Below are positions 44,407 through 53,167 of a stretch of 64,000 nucleotides of DNA, piece by piece. The notes under the pieces are model-generated. The model searched no databases and was not told the origin of the DNA. It saw only the letters and a list, made by a program, of their open reading frames with translations. Position numbers and translations under genes: made by a program. The stretch is from the NCBI GenBank assembly GCA_963783045.1, contig CAWAMD010000005.1, positions 1,364,001 through 1,428,000 of the forward strand, in the 5' to 3' direction. The first letter of the stretch is position 1, and each line of letters opens with the position of its first letter. The stretch comes from CAWAMD01 sp963783045. GTDB taxonomy: Bacteria > Actinomycetota > Nitriliruptoria > Nitriliruptorales > Nitriliruptoraceae.

Positions 44407-45564
44407 TCAGTAGAGGAACATCGGCTTGCCGACGACGGTGCGAACCTTCGGGCGGTAGCGCTTCGCGTCGTACAGGGCGTCCACGTCCACGCGCTTGACG
44501 CCCTCACCGGTCACGGAGATCGGCACGTCCGTGTAGGTGCCGCCACGCAGGGAGACCATCCGGCCCGTCGAGCCGTCGGACGCGAGGTCCGCGGCCATGA
44601 CCGCGTAGTTGGTGGCGACCATCAGGTCGAGCGAGTCGGGGTTGCCCGAGCGCATCAGGTACCCGAGGCGCTGCGAGATGATGTTGACGCCGGTCAGCTC
44701 CTTGATGGTCTCACCGAGGATGTCGCCGGAGCCCCCGAGCTTGCGGTGGCCGAACGCGTCGGCCTCGCCGGACAGGACGATCTCGCCCTCGTGCATCCGG
44801 GCGCCCTCGGAGATGGTGACCATCGCGTAGTGGCTCGGGTTCTCCGCCCGGTCCTGCATGAGCAGGTCGGCGAGCTCCTCCGGGTGGTACGGCACCTCGG
44901 AGATCACGGCCCGGTCGGCGCCCGACAGGTAGGCCGAGACGAGCGAGGTCTCGCCGCTGTAGCGACCGAACAGCTCGACGACGGCGATCCGCTCGTGCGA
45001 GCCGGTCGAGGTCCGCAGCTGGTGGATGAACTCGACGCTACGGCTCACGGCCGTCGAGAACCCGATGCAGTAGTCGGTGCCGTGGACGTCGTTGTCCATC
45101 GTCTTCGGGATGGCCACGACGGGGACGCCTTCCTCGTGCAGCCGCAGCCCGTAGGACAGCGTGTCGTCGCCGCCGATGGGGATCAGCGCGTCGATACCGA
45201 GGTGGTCGAGGACCTTCAGCGCGTGCGGGGTGAAGTCGCGAGGCTCGTCGCTCGTGTCGTCCTCGTCGCCGGTGCGCAGGAAGTCGGGGATGTCCTTCGG
45301 CCGGACCCGCCCGGGGTTGGTCCGCGAGGTGTGCAGCATCGTCCCGCCGGTCCGGTCGATGGTGCGGACGCGGTTGCGGTCGAGCGGCATCGTCAGGTCA
45401 TCGACGGCTGTCGGGTCGTCGAGGTTCGTCTCGAGCAGGGCGGCCCAGCCGCGGCGCAGCCCGAGAACCTCGTGGCCGGCGTCGGTGACCCGGTCGACGA
45501 CCGCCTTGATGGCGGCGTTCAGGCCGGGGACGTTGCCACCGCCGGTCAGGATGCCGATTTGCAT
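44407..45564 (-). CDS. 6-phosphofructokinase, probably PPi-dependent
   Basis: 385 residues. It phosphorylates fructose 6-phosphate. ILTGGGNVPGLNAAI is the phosphate-donor loop. The two donor-determining motifs read IGGDDTLSYG and PKTMDNDVHGTD. In ATP enzymes the equivalents are GGDGS and PGTIDND; an Asp in GGDD plus a Lys in PKT are the published hallmarks of PPi-using PFKs, so I infer a reversible, pyrophosphate-dependent enzyme of the actinobacterial mixed group. ATG 45564 has AAGGAG about 9 bases upstream. It is divergent from the class III aminotransferase. Confidence 0.9.
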   Translation of the reverse strand: MQIGILTGGGNVPGLNAAIKAVVDRVTDAGHEVLGLRRGWAALLETNLDDPTAVDDLTMPLDRNRVRTIDRTGGTMLHTSRTNPGRVRPKDIPDFLRTGDEDDTSDEPRDFTPHALKVLDHLGIDALIPIGGDDTLSYGLRLHEEGVPVVAIPKTMDNDVHGTDYCIGFSTAVSRSVEFIHQLRTSTGSHERIAVVELFGRYSGETSLVSAYLSGADRAVISEVPYHPEELADLLMQDRAENPSHYAMVTISEGARMHEGEIVLSGEADAFGHRKLGGSGDILGETIKELTGVNIISQRLGYLMRSGNPDSLDLMVATNYAVMAADLASDGSTGRMVSLRGGTYTDVPISVTGEGVKRVDVDALYDAKRYRPKVRTVVGKPMFLY

Positions 45565-45671
45565 GCGGATGTGCTCCTTGGTCGTCTCGGATGCCACGAT
45601 AGGCACACCGCCCCGGGGCTGCGACGGATGCCGCGCGCGTCCCCACCGTCTTCCGTACGAGGAGCCTTCGC

Positions 45672-46883
45672 GTGACCGGTCCGTTGCGCACCGACCGCGA
45701 CGCGGTGTTCGACGCGTTCGCAACCCACGTGAACGGCGGCAAGGTCGCCGCCTACCGGGCGCTCGGACTCGAGATCGTCATGGGCGAGCGGGAGGGCATC
45801 CGCTTCGCCGACGCGTACGACGGCACCTGGTACGTCAACTGCCACAGCAACGGTGGGGTGTTCAACCTCGGGCACCGCCACCCGGCCGTCGTCGCCGCGG
45901 TGCGGGCGGCACTCGACGAGGTCGACATCGGCAACCACCATCTCGTGTCGCCGTACCGGGCGCGGCTGGCGTCCCGGCTGGCGGACACGACCGACGGGGC
46001 ACTGCCGGGCGTCGTGTTCGGGGTCGGCGGCGGCGAGGCGAACGACCTCGCGATCAAGCTCTCCCGGGCCGTGACGGGACGGCAGGGCATCGTCTCGGCC
46101 CAGGGCGGCTACCACGGGCACACCGGGCTGTCGCTGGCCGCCGGCGACCCGCAGTACCGCGACCCCTTCGGCACGAACCTCCCGGGCTTCGTCCAGGTCC
46201 CCTTCGACGACATCGACGCTCTCTCCCGGGTGCTCGACGACGGGGTGGCGGCGGTGATCCTCGAGCCGATCCCGGCCACGCTCGGGATGCCGATCCCCTC
46301 GCCCGGGTATCTGGCCGGCGTGCGCCGGCTGTGCGACGAGCGCGGGGCGCTGCTGATCCTCGACGAGGTCCAGACGGGCCTCGGCCGCACCGGCACGATG
46401 TGGGCCTACCAGTCGGAGGGCGAGGCGGTCCCGGACCTGCTGACCACCGGCAAGGGCCTGTCCGGCGGCGTCTACCCGATCACCGCGACGCTCATGACCG
46501 CCCGGGTGCACGCGTTCTTCGACGACCACCCCTTCGTGCACATCTCGACGTTCGGCGGCGCCGAGCTCGGGTGTGCGGCCGCGTGTGCGGTCCTCGACGT
46601 CACCGACGACGCGCTGCTCGCCCGGGTGCGGTCGCTCGCGGCCCGGTTCGCCGAGGGGTTCGCCGACGCGCCGTTCGACCTGCGCCAGCGGGGCCTGTTC
46701 ATGGGGCTGGCGTTCGACGACCCGGGCGGCGGCGTCGACGCGACCCAGCGGCTGATCCGCAGCGGCGTCTTCGCGATCTTCGCGAACAACGACCCGTCGG
46801 TCGTCCAGTTCCTGCCGCCGCTGACGATCACCGACGGCGAGGCCGACGACCTGATCGCCACCGTGCGCGCGGCGCTGGCATGA
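45672..46883 (+). CDS. Class III aminotransferase
   Basis: 403 residues, PLP enzyme of fold type I. Landmarks are FNLGHRHPAVVAA, FGVGGGEANDLAIKLSR, the aromatic stack QGGYHGHTG, the Asp in LLILDEVQTGLGRTG and the PLP lysine TTGKGLSGG. The family covers ornithine, GABA, acetylornithine and other omega-aminotransferases, as well as decarboxylases and epimerases; I cannot pick one. GTG 45672 has GAGGAG 7 bases upstream. The next gene overlaps its stop by 4 bp. Confidence 0.87.
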   Translation: MTGPLRTDRDAVFDAFATHVNGGKVAAYRALGLEIVMGEREGIRFADAYDGTWYVNCHSNGGVFNLGHRHPAVVAAVRAALDEVDIGNHHLVSPYRARLASRLADTTDGALPGVVFGVGGGEANDLAIKLSRAVTGRQGIVSAQGGYHGHTGLSLAAGDPQYRDPFGTNLPGFVQVPFDDIDALSRVLDDGVAAVILEPIPATLGMPIPSPGYLAGVRRLCDERGALLILDEVQTGLGRTGTMWAYQSEGEAVPDLLTTGKGLSGGVYPITATLMTARVHAFFDDHPFVHISTFGGAELGCAAACAVLDVTDDALLARVRSLAARFAEGFADAPFDLRQRGLFMGLAFDDPGGGVDATQRLIRSGVFAIFANNDPSVVQFLPPLTITDGEADDLIATVRAALA

Positions 46884-47779
46884 GCCACGCGACCGGTCCC
46901 CTGATCGACGCCGACGCGCTCGCGACGCTCGACGCGCACGTGCGGCACGCGCTGGCCACCCACGACGCCTCGGACCTGACCGTGCTCGGCTACGGGGAGA
47001 TCTCGACCGTGCTCGGCTGGCCCACCGGGTCGCCGACGGTCGCCTGCAAGCTGCTGCCCCCGATGGCCCCGGCGCAGCTGGCCGCCTACCGGCGGGTCTT
47101 CGGCCGCTACCTCGACACGCTCGGGACGACCGGCGTGATCGTGCCGCGCTCCGAGATCCACACGGTGCACCGTCCCGACGGCGTGGAGGTGGGCTACGTC
47201 GTGCAGCCGGTCCTGCCGGGCGAGGCGCTGGCCCCGCGCCGGCTCGCCGCGGCCGCGCCCCGTGCCGACCACCCGCTGCTCCTGGCGATCGTCGATGCGG
47301 TGCGGCGCACGGTGTCGGACCGGGTGGGCCTCGACGCGCAGCTGTCGAACTGGGCGCTCGTCGACGGGACCCTGTGGTACCTCGACGTGACCACCCCGAT
47401 GCTGCGTGACGCCGCGGGACGCGAGCAGCTCGACCTCGAGCCGGTGATCGGCTCCGTGCCGGCGGCGCTGCGCCCGGCGGTCCGCCGCTTCGTGGCGCCC
47501 GACATCCTGGCCCGCTACTACGCGCTGCGGCCGGCGCTGCGGGATCTCGCCGCCAACCTCCACAAGGAGCGGCTGACCAACTGGATCCCGGCCGTGCTCG
47601 AGGCGGTCAACGCGCTCGTCGACGAGCCGCTGACCGCTGCCGAGATCGCGGACGACTACCGCGAGGACGCGAGAACGTGGGCGCTCATGCAGCGGCTGCG
47701 CCGTATGGACCGGTCGTGGCAGCACCGTGCACGCCGACGGACCTACCCCTTCCTGCTCCCGGGGCGCATCGACCGGTAG
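46880..47779 (+). CDS. Kinase-like fold protein coupled to the aminotransferase
   Basis: 299 residues, function unknown. The pattern resembles a diverged aminoglycoside-phosphotransferase/choline-kinase fold: a loop LGYGEISTVLGW, a Lys in TVACKLLPPM, and LDAQLSNWALVDGTLWYLDVTTPML where kinases carry the catalytic and metal loops. The usual HGD catalytic triad is replaced by LDAQ, so ordinary phosphotransfer is doubtful. It may correspond to the uncharacterised family catalogued as DUF6206; this is a recollection, not a search. The start overlaps the aminotransferase stop (ATGA), so both act together or on one substrate. Confidence 0.72.
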   Translation: MSHATGPLIDADALATLDAHVRHALATHDASDLTVLGYGEISTVLGWPTGSPTVACKLLPPMAPAQLAAYRRVFGRYLDTLGTTGVIVPRSEIHTVHRPDGVEVGYVVQPVLPGEALAPRRLAAAAPRADHPLLLAIVDAVRRTVSDRVGLDAQLSNWALVDGTLWYLDVTTPMLRDAAGREQLDLEPVIGSVPAALRPAVRRFVAPDILARYYALRPALRDLAANLHKERLTNWIPAVLEAVNALVDEPLTAAEIADDYREDARTWALMQRLRRMDRSWQHRARRRTYPFLLPGRIDR

Positions 47780-47783
47780 CGGA

Positions 47784-48227
47784 TCAGTAGCTGGACCCCG
47801 TCACGTACTGCTCCAGGCTCTCGGCACGCGTCTCGAGGTCGACGATCCGCGACTTGACAACGTCCCCGATCGAGACGATCCCGACGAGCGCCCCGCCGTC
47901 CACGACGGGCAGGTGTCGGAACCGGCTGTTCGTCATCGTCGTCATGACCTCGGTCGCGGTCGCGTCGAGCCCGCAGGTCGTCACCGGGGCGGTCATCGCG
48001 TCGCCGACGGTCGTGTCGAGGCAGGAGACGCCGTCACTCGCGACGCGGCGGACAACGTCACGCTCGGAGAGGATGCCGTCCACCGACGCGCCGTCGCCGG
48101 AGACGACGAGGGCGCCCACGTTGTGCTCGGCCAGCACGGCGACGGCGTCGCGCAGCGTCCGGCCGGGATCGATCGTGACCGCCCCCCGCCCCTTGCGGTC
48201 CAGGATGGTGCTCACGGTCGTGGTCAT
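47784..48227 (-). CDS. CBS-domain pair protein
   Basis: 147 residues made of two CBS domains: RTLRDAVAVLAEHNVGALVV..ILSERDVVRRVA and TATEVMTTMTNSRFRHLPVVDGGALVGIVSIGDVVKSRI, followed by a short helical tail. Such stand-alone CBS proteins bind adenine nucleotides or NAD(H) and regulate partner enzymes. ATG 48227 has AGGAGGG upstream; an upstream extension in the same frame lacks homology. It is convergent with the kinase-like gene with 4 bases between stops. Confidence 0.88.
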   Translation of the reverse strand: MTTTVSTILDRKGRGAVTIDPGRTLRDAVAVLAEHNVGALVVSGDGASVDGILSERDVVRRVASDGVSCLDTTVGDAMTAPVTTCGLDATATEVMTTMTNSRFRHLPVVDGGALVGIVSIGDVVKSRIVDLETRAESLEQYVTGSSY

Positions 48228-48347
48228 GGACGTCCCTCCTCCGCCGCGGGCGCGGCTCGGCTTCGAGTCTGCCAGCCGACGCGCCCGCGGGGAAGGGTTC
48301 GTGTGGACCAACCGGCCGGCACGGCGAGGCGCGATCCCGACACAGAC

Positions 48348-48384
48348 CGATCCGCGCAGCCCGAGGTGCGGGCTGCGCGGATCG
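48348..48384 (-). terminator. Hairpin terminator after the DUF2188 gene
   Basis: A perfect 16-bp stem CGATCCGCGCAGCCCG/CGGGCTGCGCGGATCG with a 5-base loop, 18 bases past the stop of the minus-strand DUF2188 gene. Confidence 0.85.
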
Positions 48385-48401
48385 CTGTGGGGTAGTGGCC
48401 G

Positions 48402-49142
48402 TCAGCTACGGCCGACGGCGGCGTCAGCGGTCCGCTTCACGGACGTGGCGGCCGCCTTGACCTGCGACTTCGCGGTCGAGGCCTGCTCCTTGCCGGCCGA
48501 CGATGCGGCGCCGGCGGCGTCCTCGCCGGTGCGGCGGATGGACGTGAGCGCGGCCTTGATCTGCGACTGCGCGGTCCTGGCCTGGTCGAGGACCCGGCGG
48601 ACACGCTCGTCGCTCAGGATGCCTTCGGTGATGCTACGGCCCTGCGCGGCCTTCTCGTCGAAGCGCTCCTCGGCGAGCTCGCGGAGCTCGCGGACACGCT
48701 GCTCGAGGTCCTCACGGCGCGTCTTCAGGTCACGCAGCTCCTGGGCGCGGTCCTGCGCCCGCTCGGACGCCTGATGCGCACGCTCCTGCGCCTTGCCGGG
48801 CAGCTGACGCGCGAGCTGGAGCGCCTCGTTGGCGAGCTCGAGCGCGTCGTTGGCGAGCGCAGCCAGCGCGTAGCCGGCGTCCTGGGCGCGGCCCTTCTCG
48901 GCCTCCGACTTGCTCGGCGTCGCGGCTTCAACGTCGCCGTAGGTGAACTCGTCCTGCACGGTGCCGTCCTGCTTGTGGACGATCAGCCGGGCAGGCTGCT
49001 GGTTCTCGGCGAGCTCCCTGGCGCGGCTCACCGCGTCGGCCTTGCGGGACTCGACGACGCTCGGGCGCCGGCCGCCTTCGGCCTCGACGATCCAGCCGTC
49101 GCCGTCGTTGCTCTTCACGTGATAGGTCTGAAGTGTCGGCAT
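48402..49142 (-). CDS. DUF2188 domain protein with long coiled coil
   Basis: 246 residues. The first ~60 residues match DUF2188 (TYHVKSNDGDGWIVEAEGG, ESRKADAVSRARELAENQQPARLIVHKQDG). From about residue 75 to the end is an extended charged helix with Ala/Gln/Arg/Glu periodicity (LPGKAQERAHQASERAQDRA) resembling LEA- or phasin-like coiled coils. No signal peptide. The combination suggests a stress or granule-associated protein, but no function is known. ATG 49142 has GGAGGGGAT upstream and a strong terminator follows. Confidence 0.8.
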   Translation of the reverse strand: MPTLQTYHVKSNDGDGWIVEAEGGRRPSVVESRKADAVSRARELAENQQPARLIVHKQDGTVQDEFTYGDVEAATPSKSEAEKGRAQDAGYALAALANDALELANEALQLARQLPGKAQERAHQASERAQDRAQELRDLKTRREDLEQRVRELRELAEERFDEKAAQGRSITEGILSDERVRRVLDQARTAQSQIKAALTSIRRTGEDAAGAASSAGKEQASTAKSQVKAAATSVKRTADAAVGRS

Positions 49143-49331
49143 GTGTTGATCCCCTCCATCGGTGACGGGTGATCTGACCCAATCGGGTCGCTGTCAGTCA
49201 CCACCGTAGGGACCGCATGACGGGCACCCGGGGGCTCCCGGCCTGTCGTTCCGGTCAACGTCCGTCGAACGTCGGTACTCGGATCTGACGGTACGTCGGC
49301 ATGCAGGAACGCAGCGTGAGGCCGGCCCCGT

Positions 49332-50927
49332 CTACGCCCCCGGAGAGGGGCTGGCCGCGGCGGCGGGTGCGGGGCTCGGCGACGCACCGGGCTCGACCGC
49401 GCCGGCGGCGCGCTCCTGCCAGGTCTTCGTGGCCTCGGTGCCGTCGGGCACGCCGGCGCACAGACGGGGGTCGTCGAAGGGCAGCGCACGCTCCGGCGGC
49501 GTCGAGCCGGCCAGGTTGCCCTCACCGATCAGCAGCCGGCCGGGGTACGGATCGCAGGGCGGCGTCCCCGGCCACTCGCGTTCCTGCTCGCCGGGAGGCG
49601 CGTCGGGGACGGCCGTGCGGGCGGGCGGGCGGAAGTCCTTGTTCGCGTGGCTGACCGCGTCACCGCTCTCGAGCGCGTCCCGCGTGTACTTGTTGGCGGC
49701 GTTCCACAGCAGCCAGCCGTCGAGACCGTTCTCGTACACGGCCTTCTTCTGGTCGGTCACGTGCTTCGCGGTGATGTCCGGGTAGCCCATCCACGGCGCC
49801 GCGAAGTCCTCGAGCCAGGGCCGGATCCGGGCGTGGAGGCCCTGGACGCGCATCTGCGCCTCCTGCATGGCGTTCCACACGGTCTCGTAGGGGTGCTCGA
49901 TCGGGTGCGGCAGCAGGCCGTAGTTGCCCTTGTTGTAGTGGGAGGGGTAGACCATCAGCGAGATCACGTCGACGTACTGGGCGATGCGCTCCAGCACCTG
50001 CCCCGTGCCACCGGCGTCCCAGCGGAAGTCGTAGGTGACGAGGCCGAACAGGTCGGCCGAGACGTATCCGCCGGCCTTGTGGATCTGCTCGGAGGCGCGC
50101 TTCAGGAACTCGACGATCTGGTCGCTGTGGCGCCACTCGGAGCGGGGGCGGCCGGCGGGGACGCCGGGCAGACGGATGTTCGAGGTGTCACCGTCCCCGC
50201 CGTTCGGGAAGCGGATGTAGTCGAACTGGATCTCGTCGAAGCCCTTCTTCAGCGCGGCCAGCGCGACGTCGATGCAGTACTGCCCCGCCCCGTCCTGGTA
50301 CGGGTTCAGCCAGGAGAAGCCCTTGTGCGCCTTCCAGACGCCACCCGAGGCGTTCTGCACGGCCAGGTCGGGGCGGACGTCGGCGGTGCGGGTGTCCTTG
50401 AAGCACGCGATGCGGGCGATGGCCCAGCCGCCGGCGTCCTTCAGCATCGTCAGCCGGTGCTCGAGGTCGCTGTAGTCGTCGCGCCAGGCGGCGCCGCCGC
50501 CCGCCTTCGCGATCGGGTTGTCGACGTCGAAGAGCAGCGATCCGGACTCGTCCTTGACGTCGATGACCACGGCGTTCAGCTCGGTGTCCTTGACGAGCTG
50601 GACGAGGCCGGCCCACCGGTCGTCCCAGAAGCTGTAGGGATGCACGTAGACGCCGCGCACGATGTCGGGCATCGGCTTGCCGGGCACCGCCGTCTCGGCC
50701 TTCTCGCCACCGATGGTGACCGCGGCGGTGGGCGAGGGCGACGGCAGCGTCGGCGCCGGGTCAGGCAGACCGGTCGCGGGGCTCGGTGCCGCCGCCGTGG
50801 TGGCGGCGTCGGTCGGTGCCGCCGTCTCGGCGGACGACGCGACGCAGCCACTGACGGAGGCCAGCAGCATCACCCCGGCCACCAGGTGCACGACACGGAC
50901 GCGACCCGACGGCGACTGCTTGCTCAC
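49332..50927 (-). CDS. DUF4015 putative glycosyl hydrolase lipoprotein
   Basis: 531 residues. The signal ends LLASVSGC (lipid Cys), followed by a Thr/Ala/Pro linker. A (beta/alpha)8-like DUF4015 domain spans about residues 90-410: RGVYVHPYSFWDDRWAGLV, NAVVIDVKDESG, IARIACFKD, FDEIQFDYIRFPNG, YVSADLFGLVTY and VDVISLMVYPSHY. Asp/Glu residues at the strand ends are candidates for sugar cleavage. The C-terminal part is a Pro-rich, probably surface, tail. It likely acts on a cell-wall or exopolysaccharide. The GTG start at 50927 has GGAGA upstream. Confidence 0.85.
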   Translation of the reverse strand: MSKQSPSGRVRVVHLVAGVMLLASVSGCVASSAETAAPTDAATTAAAPSPATGLPDPAPTLPSPSPTAAVTIGGEKAETAVPGKPMPDIVRGVYVHPYSFWDDRWAGLVQLVKDTELNAVVIDVKDESGSLLFDVDNPIAKAGGGAAWRDDYSDLEHRLTMLKDAGGWAIARIACFKDTRTADVRPDLAVQNASGGVWKAHKGFSWLNPYQDGAGQYCIDVALAALKKGFDEIQFDYIRFPNGGDGDTSNIRLPGVPAGRPRSEWRHSDQIVEFLKRASEQIHKAGGYVSADLFGLVTYDFRWDAGGTGQVLERIAQYVDVISLMVYPSHYNKGNYGLLPHPIEHPYETVWNAMQEAQMRVQGLHARIRPWLEDFAAPWMGYPDITAKHVTDQKKAVYENGLDGWLLWNAANKYTRDALESGDAVSHANKDFRPPARTAVPDAPPGEQEREWPGTPPCDPYPGRLLIGEGNLAGSTPPERALPFDDPRLCAGVPDGTEATKTWQERAAGAVEPGASPSPAPAAAASPSPGA

Positions 50928-51047
50928 GCGCGATTCTCCACGATCGTTCCCCCGGGCGACCCGCTGCCAGCAGCGGAGCGGGCACGATACCGACCGGGCC
51001 TCGCCGAGGCTCGGAAGGTGCGCGGAAACGCGCGCGTCAGCTCAGGG

Positions 51048-52949
51048 TCACGCCCCGCCTCCCGCCGGGAAACCGGCGCCGTGGATCGCCTCCTCCACCT
51101 CGCCGAGCACGCCGGCGTCCTCGATGGTGGACGGCGTCGCGTACTCGCTGCCCTCGGTCATCGAGCGCATGGTGCGCCGCAGGATCTTCCCGGACCGCGT
51201 CTTCGGCAGGCGCTCGACCACGACCACGACCTTGAAGGACGCGACCGGGCCGATCTCCTCGCGGACCGCGGCGACGAGCTCGGCCCGGACCTCCTCCGGG
51301 TCGCGGTCGACGCCCTTGCTCAGCACGACGAGCCCGACGGGGACCTCGCCCTTCAGCTCGTCGGGCGCCCCGATCACCGCGGCCTCGGCAACGTCGGGAT
51401 GGGCGGCGAGCACCTCCTCCATCGCGCCGGTCGACAGCCGGTGGCCCGCCACGTTGATGATGTCGTCGATGCGGCTCATGATCGACAGGTAGCCGTCCTC
51501 GTCGAACATGCCGGCGTCCCCGGTGAGGTAGGCGCCGCGGTAGCGGGTCAGGTACTCGCCGATGTAGCGCTGGTCGTCCTGCCACAGGGTCGGCAGCGCC
51601 CCGGGCGGCAGCGGGAGCCGGACGACGATGTCGCCGATCGTGCCGGCCTCCACGGCGTCCCCGCGGTCGTCGACGACCTCGACCCCCCAGCCGGGGACGG
51701 GCTTCGTGGCCGAGCCGGGCTTGACCTCGAAGGTCTCGATCCCGAGCGGGTTCGCGACGATCGGCCAGCCGGTCTCGGTCTGCCACCAGTGGTCGACGAC
51801 GGGCACCTTCAGGTGGTCCTGCGCCCAGGTCAGCGTGTCGGGGTCGCAGCGCTCGCCGGCGAGGAACAGGGCCCGGAAGCGCGACAGGTCGTAGTCGCCG
51901 ATGGCCTCGCCCGCCGGGTCCTCGCGCTTGATGGCCCGGAACGCGGTCGGGGCGGTGAACAGGGTGGACACGCCGTGGTCGGCGATGACGCGCCAGAACG
52001 CGCCGGCGTCGGGCGTGCCGACCGGCTTGCCCTCGTACATGACCGTGGTGCAGCCATGCAGCAGCGGGGCGTAGACGATGTAGGAGTGGCCGACCACCCA
52101 GCCAACGTCGGAGGCGGCCCAGAACACCTCGCCCGGCTCGACGCCGTAGACGGCCTTCATGCTCCAGGCCAGCGCGACGGCGTGGCCGCCGTGGTCCCGG
52201 ACGACACCCTTCGGCCGGCCGGTCGTACCGGAGGTGTAGAGGATGTAGAGCGGGTCGGTGGCCGCCACGGACACGCAGTCGGCGGGGGTGGCGTCGGCGA
52301 CCGCGTCGGCCCAGGAGATGTCACGCTCGCCCAGCTCGGCGACCTCCTGCTCGCGCTGGAGGACGATGCAGCGCTGCGGCGGGGCGGTCGACGCCTCGAT
52401 GGCCGCGTCGAGCAGCGGCTTGTACGCGACGATCCGGTTCGGCTCGATCCCGCAGGAGGCGGACACGATGACCGTCGGCGTGGCGTCGTCGATGCGCTTG
52501 GCGAGCTCGTGCGCGGCGAACCCGCCGAACACCACCGAGTGCACCGCGCCGATGCGGGCACAGGCCAGCATCGCGATGACGGCCTCGGGGACCATCGGCA
52601 TGTAGATGACGACGCGGTCACCGGGCTCGACGCCCTGGTTGCGCAGCGCCCCGGCGAAGGTGGCGACCTCGTCGCGCAGCTCGCGGTAGGTGTAGCGGCG
52701 TACGCTGTCGGTCACCGGGCTGTCGTAGACCAGCGCGAGCTGGTCGGCGCGCCCACCCTCGACGTGACGGTCGAGCGCGTTGTGGCACGTGTTCATCCGG
52801 CCGCCGACGAACCACCGGTACAGCGGTGCGTCCGTGTCGTCCAGCACGGTGTCCCAGCGCTGGTCCCAGTCGATGTCCTCGGCGATCTCGCCCCAGAACC
52901 CCTGCGGGTCCTTCATCGACCGGCGGTACTGCTCCTCGTAGGCCCCCAT
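51048..52949 (-). CDS. prpE: Propionyl-CoA (acetyl-CoA-like) synthetase
   Basis: 633 residues, ANL adenylate-forming family. Motifs: YILYTSGTTGRPKGVVRD (P-loop), WWQTETGWPI, YLTGDAGMFDEDGY and the C-terminal Lys in LPKTRSGKILRRT. The N-terminus (YEEQYRRSMKDPQGFWGEIAE) and length fit acyl-CoA synthetases of the PrpE branch, which prefer propionate to acetate; acetate cannot be excluded. ATG 52949 has AAGGA upstream. A long palindrome separates it from the dehydrogenase gene upstream on the same strand. Confidence 0.88.
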   Translation of the reverse strand: MGAYEEQYRRSMKDPQGFWGEIAEDIDWDQRWDTVLDDTDAPLYRWFVGGRMNTCHNALDRHVEGGRADQLALVYDSPVTDSVRRYTYRELRDEVATFAGALRNQGVEPGDRVVIYMPMVPEAVIAMLACARIGAVHSVVFGGFAAHELAKRIDDATPTVIVSASCGIEPNRIVAYKPLLDAAIEASTAPPQRCIVLQREQEVAELGERDISWADAVADATPADCVSVAATDPLYILYTSGTTGRPKGVVRDHGGHAVALAWSMKAVYGVEPGEVFWAASDVGWVVGHSYIVYAPLLHGCTTVMYEGKPVGTPDAGAFWRVIADHGVSTLFTAPTAFRAIKREDPAGEAIGDYDLSRFRALFLAGERCDPDTLTWAQDHLKVPVVDHWWQTETGWPIVANPLGIETFEVKPGSATKPVPGWGVEVVDDRGDAVEAGTIGDIVVRLPLPPGALPTLWQDDQRYIGEYLTRYRGAYLTGDAGMFDEDGYLSIMSRIDDIINVAGHRLSTGAMEEVLAAHPDVAEAAVIGAPDELKGEVPVGLVVLSKGVDRDPEEVRAELVAAVREEIGPVASFKVVVVVERLPKTRSGKILRRTMRSMTEGSEYATPSTIEDAGVLGEVEEAIHGAGFPAGGGA

Positions 52950-53079
52950 GACAGCGTCCTTCCGACCCGGGCTCCGGTCGTGACGCTATGCGCACACGCC
53001 CGGCGATGGAACCCCGAATCGGGATCCGGGGTGCCGACGGTCGCCCGAGCCGTGCCCTGCCATGCCCTGCCAGATCGAG

Positions 53080-53117
53080 ACCCACGGGTTTGTTCTCATG
53101 AGAACAAACCCGTGGGT
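53080..53117. terminator. Perfect 38-bp palindrome between the dehydrogenase and prpE genes
   Basis: The left half ACCCACGGGTTTGTTCTCA is mirrored exactly, giving 19 self-complementary bases on each side with no loop other than the turn at TCATGA. It lies 51 bases past the dehydrogenase stop and 131 bases before prpE. As RNA it would form a very stable hairpin on either strand, so a terminator is most likely. A dyad operator is the alternative. Confidence 0.7.
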
Positions 53118-53167
53118 GTCGACGCGGCACGAGTGCGATGCGCCGGACCAGGACCGCGCCCGACCAG

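Noticed and set aside
43638..44507. Extending the ComB-like protein to the upstream start at 44507.
   Set aside because: The extra N-terminal part lies over the end of the PFK gene and shows no family homology; ATG 44351 fits.
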